Below, piece by piece: positions 1-5,860 of a stretch of 6,746 bases of DNA (positions are counted from its first letter, which is position 1; the number at the start of each line of letters is the position of its first letter). A program made the position numbers and the translations under genes. This DNA comes from Bacteroidota bacterium (GTDB lineage: Bacteria > Bacteroidota > Bacteroidia > Flavobacteriales > Weeksellaceae): NCBI GenBank assembly GCA_023419095.1, contig JAEZYN010000024.1:1-6746 (forward strand), in the 5' to 3' direction. The notes under the pieces are model-generated. The model had not been told where the DNA came from and did not search any database. It was given only the letters and a program-made list of their open reading frames with translations.

Positions 1-359
1 GTAGAAAACCTTGCAAATACCGGAGTTTTAACGGCGGTATCATTCAGGAATTTGGCCTTGGTATACTTTGCCATGGATTTATAAAGCTGGAATTCACCGT
101 GAGCACCGGAGCCTCTGGCATGCACAATTCTTTCCGGGATCCTTTCATGATCAAAATGAGTCATCTTCTCACGGAAGATAAAATCTTCGAGTAGGGAAGG
201 ACCGCGTTCGCCGCCGAGAAGTGAATTTTGGTCATCGTTCACTTTCACTCCATGATTTGTGGTCATGAATTCGCCATGGTCACTGTTTTTATATTTGCCG
301 AGTTGTTCTATTTTCGGATTTGCGCCGTTTGCAAAGGGCTCCTGTTCGTTTACTTTCAT
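1..359 (-). CDS. katE: Catalase, N-terminal part (gene runs off the left edge)
   Basis: This is a haem catalase, which converts hydrogen peroxide to water and oxygen. Only the first 119 residues are in the window. The ATG lies at 359-357, and the rest of the gene lies beyond base 1. The visible protein has the catalase N-terminal signature: RGPSLLEDFIFREK (residues 52-65), then THFDHERIPERIVHARGSGA (67-86), then TPVFARFST at the edge. His80 in the VHARG motif aligns with the distal catalytic histidine of catalases. The roughly 80 residues before that histidine, and the LLEDF...REK block, resemble the large-subunit HPII (KatE) clade. The C-terminal domain that would prove this is outside the window. 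The start lies 19 bp after the stop of the DUF892 gene on the same strand, with no terminator between, so the two are probably cotranscribed. No Shine-Dalgarno is seen; the start is preceded by AT-rich sequence. The family call is secure; the katE symbol is less so. Confidence 0.93.
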   Translation of the reverse strand, partial: MKVNEQEPFANGANPKIEQLGKYKNSDHGEFMTTNHGVKVNDDQNSLLGGERGPSLLEDFIFREKMTHFDHERIPERIVHARGSGAHGEFQLYKSMAKYTKAKFLNDTAVKTPVFARFS

Positions 360-378
360 AATTTAGGTTGCTTAAAAA

Positions 379-948
379 TTAGACGGCTTTAAAATCTTTA
401 GACTGATGCATGCCGCCGGCAGCCTGTGAATTCAACTCTGTATCTGCGATGGTGGTAAGCAGACAGTCTGATTTCTTTTCCTCGCCCAATGTGCGAAGAA
501 GCAAATCAAGGATTTCCCGCTCATTCAGAACTTTTGCGTGAGCTGCGAGGGTTCCGTAAGCAGCCATTTCGTAATGCTCCACTTTCTGGGAACTGCCGAT
601 GATTGCGGCATCGCGAACAGGTCCTTCTGTGGCTGCGCTTACAGTTTCGCGGCCTTCAGCGATAATGCCTTCAATTGCCTGGCATTTTTTGGCTTCTGCT
701 TTCATACCAAGCAGTTCAAAGGACTTTTCCAGCCTCGCAACCTGCATTTCGGTTTGAAGGATGTGGTCTTTGATGGCGGTTTTCAGCTTGACATCGGTTG
801 CTTTGTCATACATTTCAGGAAGTGCTTTCAGAAGCGCGTTTTCAGCATAGTAAATGTCTTTCAGCCCGGTGATGAAGAGGTCTCGGAGTGAGCCGGCCTC
901 TGCAGCTTCCTTTGTTTTTTTTGATTTGGTTTTTTTGTTGGTTTCCAT
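379..948 (-). CDS. Ferritin-like DUF892 (YciF-family) stress protein
   Basis: This is a 189-residue protein of the DUF892/YciF family. These are four-helix, ferritin-like proteins with a putative di-iron site, often linked to general stress; the biochemical role is not settled. After a lysine-rich tail (residues 1-20) come helices with typical family blocks: LRDLFITGLKDIYYAENALL (21-40), HILQTEMQVARLEKSFELLG (62-81), SSQKVEHYEMAAYGTLAAHA (119-138), and LLLRTLGEEKKSDCLLTTIA (149-168). Candidate metal ligands are E36, H62, E67, E124, E127 and E156. These are assigned by position in the helices rather than by alignment. The length is slightly above the roughly 165 residues usual for the family, explained by the N-terminal tail. 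There is no signal peptide, so it should be cytoplasmic. It is the first gene of a unit with the downstream catalase, which suggests a part in peroxide or iron defence. No convincing TAnnTTTG promoter was found upstream. Confidence 0.9.
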   Translation of the reverse strand: METNKKTKSKKTKEAAEAGSLRDLFITGLKDIYYAENALLKALPEMYDKATDVKLKTAIKDHILQTEMQVARLEKSFELLGMKAEAKKCQAIEGIIAEGRETVSAATEGPVRDAAIIGSSQKVEHYEMAAYGTLAAHAKVLNEREILDLLLRTLGEEKKSDCLLTTIADTELNSQAAGGMHQSKDFKAV

Positions 949-1220
949 ATGTTAATATTTTATGCGTGTGATTTTTTAAAAGTTCAAAGACGTCAGGTGC
1001 AAAGAAGTCGGAAATGATTGTTTGTCACCTGTTTACGTGTAAGTGGGGTTTGAAAAAGGTCATTAATTCGGGACAATTGGAATCAAATGTTAAACCAAAA
1101 TATTAGGCCCTCCCGTTAAAATTCTCACAACATTTGCCTCTTTTCAAAACACTGATTTTTACCAGATAATGGGTTTGACGTCGAATTTATTAGGTATATT
1201 TACTCCCCCAATTTTCAAAA
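949..1220. promoter_or_regulatory. Divergent intergenic spacer between the DUF892-catalase unit and cdd
   Basis: This 272-bp AT-rich spacer must hold promoters firing both ways, because the genes on either side point away from each other. A reasonable cdd promoter is visible near the right end and is listed separately. For the leftward unit, the best -7-like match on the minus strand is AACATTTG (1084-1091), one base off consensus but without a suitably spaced TTG. The left part holds an imperfect inverted repeat: ACGT-CAGGTG at 990-999 and CACCTG at 1026-1031, then ACGT at 1035-1038 after a 3-base bulge. The palindrome GACGTC occurs at 989-994 and again at 1177-1182, on the edge of the cdd -33 element. 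No small gene or RNA was recognised here. Confidence 0.5.
1175..1202 (+). promoter_or_regulatory. Probable cdd promoter (Bacteroidota type)
   Basis: TTG at 1175-1177 acts as the -33 element. TATATTTA at 1195-1202 acts as the -7 element, one base off TAnnTTTG, with a 17-bp spacer. The start site would fall around 1206-1210, giving a leader of some 10-15 bases before the ATG at 1221. The consensus and spacing are established for Bacteroidota primary-sigma promoters; assigning this site is inference from sequence alone. Confidence 0.45.
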
Positions 1221-1700
1221 ATGGAAAAAGAACTTAAAATTAATTTTTACGCGATCCCCAATTATGAAATGCTCGACGACACGGAGAAGAAACTCTTTGA
1301 TGCAGCCAAAAAAATCCGGGAGAAAGCGTACGCCCAATATTCTCACTTCACGGTAGGCTGCGCTCTGTTGCTCGAAAGCGGCGAGATCATTACCGGCAGT
1401 AACCAGGAAAATGCCGCATATCCCTCAGGTCTTTGCGCCGAAAGAACAACGATTTTCTGGACAGCCGCGAACTTTCCAGGTGAAAAGATCAAGAAATTAT
1501 TCGTCATCGGTGCTCCGGAAACCGCTTTGTCTTCAACGCCCATTCCGCCCTGCGGGGCATGCCGCCAATCTATTCTGGAATATGAGGCCAAGCAGAAACA
1601 AGGCATCGAAATATATTTTGCTTCATTAGACGGCGAAATATTTAAAACAAATTCAATACGTGACCTGCTGCCGTTTTCGTTTGACGCATCTTTTCTTTAA
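1221..1700 (+). CDS. cdd: Cytidine deaminase
   Basis: This zinc hydrolase deaminates cytidine and deoxycytidine to uridine and deoxyuridine in pyrimidine salvage, in the cytoplasm. The 159-residue protein carries the complete family signature. NQEN (61-64) holds the ribose-binding Asn61 and Glu63. CAE (72-74) provides zinc ligand Cys72 and catalytic Glu74. PCGACRQ (110-116) provides zinc ligands Cys111 and Cys114. Three cysteine ligands indicate the compact homotetrameric Cdd class rather than the larger dimeric E. coli type with its Cys/Cys/His site. The N-terminal ~20 residues extend a little beyond the minimal ~130-residue enzyme, and the C-terminus ends in RDLLPFSFDASFL, which looks flavobacterial. 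The start is the ATG just after the putative promoter; no purine-rich ribosome site is present. The gap to the downstream Ppx/GppA gene is 57 bp without a terminator, so cotranscription is likely. Confidence 0.96.
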   Translation: MEKELKINFYAIPNYEMLDDTEKKLFDAAKKIREKAYAQYSHFTVGCALLLESGEIITGSNQENAAYPSGLCAERTTIFWTAANFPGEKIKKLFVIGAPETALSSTPIPPCGACRQSILEYEAKQKQGIEIYFASLDGEIFKTNSIRDLLPFSFDASFL

Positions 1701-1757
1701 AGATGCACTGTATTAGTTTATTTAAATAAGAATTAAATCAACGCAACTTTCTAAGAT

Positions 1758-2645
1758 ATGATGCTCGCAGCTATCGACATCGGCAGCAATGCAGCGCGCC
1801 TGCTGATCTCCGAGGTGAAAGAGCCAAAAAAAGGCAAGCCGGAATTCACGAAACTGAATCTTCTGCGTATACCGCTGCGGCTGGGTCTCGACGTTTTTGC
1901 CAAAGGTGAAATTGGCGCAGACCGCAAGGAAATGCTCACAGGAAGTATGCGCATCTTCAGTGATATGATGAAGGTTTACAAGGTACAGCATTATCGCGCC
2001 TGCGCAACGAGCGCGATGCGGGACGCGAGAAACGGCCGCGAGATCATTAAGCAGGTAAAAAAGGAATCCGGAATCGATATTGAAATAATAAGTGGTGATG
2101 CGGAAGCGGCCTTGGTTTTTGAAAATCACATCGCAGAAGGGCTTGATAAAGATTTTGCTTATCTCTACATTGATGTGGGCGGCGGAAGTACCGAGCTTAC
2201 TTTTTTTGAAAACGGCGAGCGCAAGTACGAACATTCATTCAATATCGGGACGATTCGGCTGCTTAATAATCTTGTAACTGACGATCACTGGAAAGACATG
2301 AAAGAAGAAGTACGCCGCAATATCAACAGTAAAAAACCGGTGGTGGCCATCGGTTCGGGCGGAAACATCAATAAAATCTTCTCGATGAGCAAGACGAAGG
2401 ATGGTAATCCACTGTTTCTGTCTGGTTTAAAGAACTGGTATAAAGATCTGAGTAAATTATCGGTCGCCGAACGCATGGCTAAACACAATCTTCGTGAAGA
2501 CCGCGCAGATGTGTTGGTTCCCGCACTTGAGATTTTCACGAAAGTGATGGCCTGGGGCGACATTAACAAAATTTTTGTGCCTAAAATTTCAGTTGCAGAT
2601 GGCCTGATTCACAGCATTTACGATTCGGTAACGAAGAAAAAATAG
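1758..2645 (+). CDS. Short Ppx/GppA-family phosphatase (exopolyphosphatase or pppGpp phosphatase)
   Basis: This is a member of the actin-like ASKHA phosphatase family that removes terminal phosphate from polyphosphate (Ppx) or from guanosine pentaphosphate (GppA). The 295-residue protein has phosphate-1 motif AAIDIGSNAARLLI (4-17), the motif ISGDAEAALVF (111-121), phosphate-2 motif YIDVGGGSTEL (137-147), and a late glycine-rich block AIGSGGNINKI (198-208). Glu116 aligns with the invariant glutamate of the family's E-E-A block, where the preceding acidic residue is Ala115 here. It consists of the two ASKHA subdomains only and lacks the C-terminal HD-like domain of the ~500-residue enterobacterial enzymes. 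This short form is common in Bacteroidota. Substrate preference cannot be told from the sequence. No polyphosphate kinase gene is adjacent within the window. Two consecutive ATGs (1758 and 1761) could serve as start; the first is used here. It probably shares a transcript with cdd and ends at the hairpin at 2627-2668. Confidence 0.92.
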   Translation: MMLAAIDIGSNAARLLISEVKEPKKGKPEFTKLNLLRIPLRLGLDVFAKGEIGADRKEMLTGSMRIFSDMMKVYKVQHYRACATSAMRDARNGREIIKQVKKESGIDIEIISGDAEAALVFENHIAEGLDKDFAYLYIDVGGGSTELTFFENGERKYEHSFNIGTIRLLNNLVTDDHWKDMKEEVRRNINSKKPVVAIGSGGNINKIFSMSKTKDGNPLFLSGLKNWYKDLSKLSVAERMAKHNLREDRADVLVPALEIFTKVMAWGDINKIFVPKISVADGLIHSIYDSVTKKK

Positions 2646-2668
2646 CTATTCGTTACCTTTTATATTTT
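2627..2668 (+). terminator. Rho-independent terminator overlapping the end of the Ppx/GppA gene
   Basis: A perfect 9-bp inverted repeat, GGTAACGAA (2627-2635) and TTCGTTACC (2649-2657), flanks a 13-base loop containing the stop codon (2643-2645). TTTTATATTTT (2658-2668) follows directly. The left arm is coding sequence for the last residues of the phosphatase. The T-rich tail is on the plus-strand side, so it serves the cdd-ppx transcript and not the convergent metallophosphoesterase. Confidence 0.7.
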
Positions 2669-2677
2669 AAAACAAAC

Positions 2678-3172
2678 CTATCTGGTACCTAATTCAATCA
2701 CTTCAAGATTTTCAATCTGATCACCATTGATCTGAAACCGCATCATCGTCCGCATTTTGTGCCAGCCCGATTTGCCGCAGGCACCCGGGTTCAGATGAAG
2801 CAAACTGTTCTTCTCGTCGTACATCGCTTTAAGAATATGCGAATGCCCCGAAATAAAAAGTTTTGGAGCTTTTGTCAGAATTTCCTGTTTGGCAAGTGGA
2901 GTATATCTTCCGGGATAGCCACCAATATGGATCATCAAAACTTCCACATTTTCACACGTGAAGCGTAAGACTTCCGGGAAGGAAGTTCGTATGATATGAT
3001 TGTCAATATTACCGTAAACGCCACGCACCGGCTTTATTTTTTCTAATTTTTCCACCACTTCCATACTGCCGAAATCTCCGCAATGCCAGATTTCATCGGC
3101 CTGTTGCGCATAATCCAGAATCCTTTCATCCAGGTGCGAATGCGTATCGGAAAGGAGCAAGATGTTTTTCAT
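2678..3172 (-). CDS. YfcE/MJ0936-family metallophosphoesterase
   Basis: This is a small calcineurin-like phosphodiesterase. Relatives hydrolyse model phosphodiesters with two metal ions, but the physiological substrate is generally unknown. Counting from the chosen start (164 residues), the fold's metal-binding motifs are all present: DTH (Asp9 and His11), HCGDFG (Asp33), YGNID (Asn55), MIHIGG (His82), and GHSH (His110 and His112). The length is typical of the single-domain YfcE/MJ0936 group. The start is the ATG at 3172-3170 (MKNILLLSDTHSHLD), matching the usual beginning of the family just before the first beta-strand. A TTG nine bases upstream (3181) would add only three residues and is not favoured. 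The gene is convergent with the Ppx/GppA gene (32 bp between stops) and divergent from truA. No signal peptide or membrane segment is seen, so it should be cytoplasmic. Confidence 0.92.
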   Translation of the reverse strand: MKNILLLSDTHSHLDERILDYAQQADEIWHCGDFGSMEVVEKLEKIKPVRGVYGNIDNHIIRTSFPEVLRFTCENVEVLMIHIGGYPGRYTPLAKQEILTKAPKLFISGHSHILKAMYDEKNSLLHLNPGACGKSGWHKMRTMMRFQINGDQIENLEVIELGTR

Positions 3173-3234
3173 GCCACACAAATTACATTATTTTTATCTA
3201 AAATTTACCGATATATTTTAGGAAATTTGCCGCT
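3173..3234. promoter_or_regulatory. Divergent promoter region between the metallophosphoesterase gene and truA
   Basis: This 62-bp AT-rich spacer must carry both outward promoters. Minus strand: TAAATTTT (3207-3200) is one base off TAnnTTTG and would give a leader of about 20 bases. Plus strand: TATATTTT (3212-3219) and GAAATTTG (3222-3229) are each one base off. Use of the second would place the transcript start almost at the truA ATG (3235). No clear -33 TTG is present for any of these, so individual assignments are weak. Confidence 0.35.
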
Positions 3235-3984
3235 ATGCGATATTTTATTGAGTTTGCTTATCACGGCAAAAATTATTTTGGCTACCAGATTCAGCCGGGA
3301 CAGATTACCGTTCAGGAAGTCTTAGAAAAAGCACTGTCGACCATACTTCGCAGCGATATCAAAATTACCGGAGCGGGCAGAACCGATACCGGCGTGCATG
3401 CCAAAAAGATTTTCGCTCATTTTGATTTGGAAACGTCTGTTCCGGAAAATCTGGTGTACAGACTCAACAGTTTTTTGCCGAATGATATTGCGGTAAAAAA
3501 TGTTTTTAAAGTAAATAATGACATGCATGCAAGATTTGATGCGACTTTCCGGACGTATGAATATATAGTTTCACTGGAGAAAAATCCTTTTCTGCACGAT
3601 TTTTCGTGGCAGATCATCAACCGCAGTCTTGATCTCGAAATGATGCATAACGCCTGTAAAATACTTTTTGAGTTCGATGATTTTACGAGTTTTTCCAAAC
3701 TCCACACTGATACTAAAACCAACAACTGCAAAATTTACCGCGCAGAATGGGCGAAAACGGGTACGGAAATTAAATTTACTGTGTCTGCAGACCGGTTTTT
3801 GCGTAATATGGTGCGCGCGATTGTCGGCACGATGATTGAAATCGGAAAAGGTAAAATTTCTCCCGAAGATTTCAGAAAGATTATCGAAGCGAAAGACCGC
3901 GGCAGGGCCGGTACTTCGGCGCCGCCGCAAGGGTTGTTTTTGGTTGATGTGGGTTATGATTTAGAACGTATCACTTTGCATTAA
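3235..3984 (+). CDS. truA: tRNA pseudouridine(38-40) synthase TruA
   Basis: TruA converts uridines 38, 39 and 40 in the anticodon stem-loop of many tRNAs to pseudouridine, in the cytoplasm. The 249-residue protein has normal TruA length. It carries the conserved catalytic block GAGRTDTGVHA (46-56) with nucleophile Asp51, the ARFDATFRTYEY block (99-110), the DRFLRNMVRAIVGTM block (186-200), and the late segment AGTSAPPQGLFLVDVGYD (225-242). The start at 3235 gives MRYFIEFAYHGKNYFGYQIQ, which is the standard TruA beginning (first beta-strand followed by the YHG...GYQ motif). There is no room for a long leader, because AT-rich promoter-like sequence ends only a few bases upstream. The next gene, an ABC exporter, starts 75 bp downstream with its own promoter and no terminator between, so partial readthrough is possible. 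Confidence 0.97.
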   Translation: MRYFIEFAYHGKNYFGYQIQPGQITVQEVLEKALSTILRSDIKITGAGRTDTGVHAKKIFAHFDLETSVPENLVYRLNSFLPNDIAVKNVFKVNNDMHARFDATFRTYEYIVSLEKNPFLHDFSWQIINRSLDLEMMHNACKILFEFDDFTSFSKLHTDTKTNNCKIYRAEWAKTGTEIKFTVSADRFLRNMVRAIVGTMIEIGKGKISPEDFRKIIEAKDRGRAGTSAPPQGLFLVDVGYDLERITLH

Positions 3985-4009
3985 CATTTTCTGCGTAGAG
4001 CGTTGAAAG

Positions 4010-4038
4010 TTGCATCCGTGCTAAAATCCTTAAATTTG
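4010..4038 (+). promoter_or_regulatory. Promoter of the ABC exporter gene (exact TAnnTTTG match)
   Basis: TAAATTTG at 4031-4038 matches the Bacteroidota -7 consensus exactly. TTG at 4010-4012 provides the -33 element with an 18-bp spacer, within the known range. Transcription would begin around 4042-4046, leaving a leader of about 15-18 bases before the ATG at 4060. It lies in the 75-bp gap after truA, so the exporter can be expressed independently. Confidence 0.7.
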
Positions 4039-4059
4039 CACAGAATTTTTTAAGCCAAC

Positions 4060-5808
4060 ATGAAGAAACAAACCACCTGGGATATCATTAAAAGACTGTT
4101 CAGAATCGGGATGAAGTTCCGCTCCTGGTTCATTATTACGCTTATCATCTCGGTTTTGCTTTCGGTGGTTTCTACCTACAGACCTTACCTTACGATGCAG
4201 ATCGTAGATACCGACATCATTCAGCTGAAAGACAAAGAGCTGATGATGAAGCATATTTATATCCTGGTGGCGCTGGTTTTTGGTGAGACGATTTTAAATT
4301 TCTTTCTCGTTTACTTTTCTAATTTCATTTCCCAAAACGTCATCCGCGATATCCGTGAGCGGCTTTACCATAAATTAATTTATTTCCGGACTTCTTTCTT
4401 TGATAAAACGGCCGTCGGGCAACTCGTGACGCGTGCGGTAGGCGATGTGGAAACCATCGCGACCGTTTATACAGACGGTTTCCTGATGGTTTTCGGCGAT
4501 ATTCTTAGAATTGTGTTTGTACTGATCATGATGTTTCAGGTGGATGTACATCTCAGTTACATTTCACTTGCGATACTGCCGCTGATGGTGGTCATCACAA
4601 GGTTTTTTCAGAAAAGACTGAAAAAAGCATTCGGTGACGAAAGAACGTGGACGGCCAACCAAAACTCGTTTGTGCAGGAAAGACTTTCGGGCATGTCGAT
4701 CATTCAGGTTTTCAATCGTGAAGCCGCTGAGTTTAAAAAGTTCGATTCAATTAATATAACACTCAAAGCGGCTTTGCTGCGAACCGTTTTCATTTTTTCG
4801 CTGTTTTTTCCGGTAGTTGAGCTTATTTCGTCGCTGTTCATTGGCTTCATCCTGTTTTACGGCGGCTATATCACGATTTCGGCGGGTGTTGTAATCGCTT
4901 TTATCCAGTATATTTCAATGCTGATCCGTCCTTTAAGACAGATTGCTGACAGGTTTAATAATATTCAGCGCGGAATCGTTGGTGCAGAAAGGGTTTTGGG
5001 CGTAATGGATGAAGATTTTGCGCTGCCGAACGAAGGCAAAATCATTAAAGATAAATATGACGGAAGAATTGAATTCCGCGATGTACATTTTTCTTATGAC
5101 GAAAAGCAGCAAGTGCTGAAAGGCATCAGCTTCAAAGTGGAACCCGGCCAGACGGTCGCCATCGTGGGCGCTACAGGCGCGGGAAAATCGACAATTATCA
5201 GTTTGATTACGCGTCTGTACGACATCAATTCAGGTAAAATTCTGCTGGACAATGTTGATATTAAAGATTACGAACTTTATAACCTCAGAAGCCACATAGG
5301 TGTGGTTTTGCAAGATGTGTTTCTTTTCCACGGTACTATTTTTGAAAATCTGGCTTTTGGCGATGAAGAAGTGACATTAGAAAAAATAAAACAGATCGCG
5401 CGCGAAATCGAAGTTGACGACTTTATCGAATCGCTTCCGGACGGTTATGAATATGTGGTGCGCGAACGTGGTTCTTCCATTTCATTAGGCCAAAGACAGC
5501 TTCTGTCTTTTCTAAGAGCTTACCTTTCAGATCCTAAAATTCTGATTTTGGATGAAGCTACTTCTTCAATAGATCATGAAAGCGAAAAACTGATTCAGCG
5601 CGCCACCGAAAAAATCACCAAAAACCGAACTTCAATTATCATCGCGCACAGGCTTTCAACAATCGAAAAAGCTGATAAGATCATCGTGATGGAACACGGA
5701 CAGATAGTTGAAGAGGGCAAACACCTCGAATTGCTTGACAAAAACGGCTACTACGCAACGTTGTATAAAGCCCAGCTGAAACACGAAGTAGAAGAGAGTA
5801 CTAAATAA
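4060..5808 (+). CDS. Half-size ABC exporter (transmembrane domain fused to ATPase, MsbA/MdlB/YheH type)
   Basis: This inner-membrane type IV ABC exporter half-transporter (582 residues) works as a dimer and moves a substrate outward using ATP. The substrate is not predictable. The transmembrane domain spans roughly residues 20-310, with hydrophobic segments near 21-40, 65-90, 137-160, 163-183, 243-270 and 272-290. The nucleotide-binding domain follows: A-loop Tyr346; Walker A GATGAGKST (370-378, Lys376); Q-loop Gln418 in VVLQDVFLF; signature ISLGQRQ (474-480); Walker B ILILDEA (494-500) with Asp498 and catalytic Glu499; D-loop SSID (502-505); and switch His530 in AHRLS. All catalytic residues are intact. 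The signature has Leu where LSGGQ has its first Gly, a variant also met as SVGQRQ in the MdlB/YheH group. If it forms a homodimer, both ATP sites should be competent. Another half-transporter gene is not adjacent, so homodimerisation is likely. It has its own promoter upstream and a terminator hairpin just after the stop. Confidence 0.93.
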   Translation: MKKQTTWDIIKRLFRIGMKFRSWFIITLIISVLLSVVSTYRPYLTMQIVDTDIIQLKDKELMMKHIYILVALVFGETILNFFLVYFSNFISQNVIRDIRERLYHKLIYFRTSFFDKTAVGQLVTRAVGDVETIATVYTDGFLMVFGDILRIVFVLIMMFQVDVHLSYISLAILPLMVVITRFFQKRLKKAFGDERTWTANQNSFVQERLSGMSIIQVFNREAAEFKKFDSINITLKAALLRTVFIFSLFFPVVELISSLFIGFILFYGGYITISAGVVIAFIQYISMLIRPLRQIADRFNNIQRGIVGAERVLGVMDEDFALPNEGKIIKDKYDGRIEFRDVHFSYDEKQQVLKGISFKVEPGQTVAIVGATGAGKSTIISLITRLYDINSGKILLDNVDIKDYELYNLRSHIGVVLQDVFLFHGTIFENLAFGDEEVTLEKIKQIAREIEVDDFIESLPDGYEYVVRERGSSISLGQRQLLSFLRAYLSDPKILILDEATSSIDHESEKLIQRATEKITKNRTSIIIAHRLSTIEKADKIIVMEHGQIVEEGKHLELLDKNGYYATLYKAQLKHEVEESTK

Positions 5809-5809
5809 A

Positions 5810-5832
5810 AAACCCTGAATAATTCAGGGTTT
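5810..5832. terminator. Bidirectional hairpin terminator between convergent genes
   Basis: A perfect 10-bp stem, AAACCCTGAA (5810-5819) and TTCAGGGTTT (5823-5832), has a 3-base loop. It lies one base after the exporter stop codon (5806-5808). Read on the minus strand, the stem runs into TTTTTTATTT, a classic terminator tail for the aldehyde dehydrogenase gene. Read on the plus strand it continues TTTGTGT, a poorer U-tract, so termination of the exporter transcript may be less efficient. Confidence 0.85.
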
Positions 5833-5860
5833 GTGTAAAATTGTCTTTGTGAAAACTGAT

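Noticed and set aside
538..891. Open plus-strand frame of about 117 codons opposite the DUF892 gene
   Set aside because: It is an antisense shadow of a well-supported family member; its composition (many Phe and Cys) resembles reverse-strand translation and it has no recognisable motif.
1718..1729. 12-bp palindrome TTATTTAAATAA between cdd and the Ppx/GppA gene, as a terminator or operator
   Set aside because: It is purely A/T with no GC stem and no following U-tract; this is expected by chance in an AT-rich spacer.
1722..2234. Open minus-strand frame of about 170 codons opposite the Ppx/GppA gene
   Set aside because: The plus strand carries intact phosphate-binding motifs in this stretch, and the reverse frame shows no domain and an implausible composition.
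3173..3181. Upstream TTG start adding three residues to the metallophosphoesterase
   Set aside because: The ATG at 3172 gives the usual family N-terminus just before the first beta-strand; the extension MCG is not typical.
3571..3930. Open minus-strand frame of about 119 codons opposite truA
   Set aside because: It lies wholly within truA, whose catalytic and structural blocks are intact; no family features are seen in the reverse frame.
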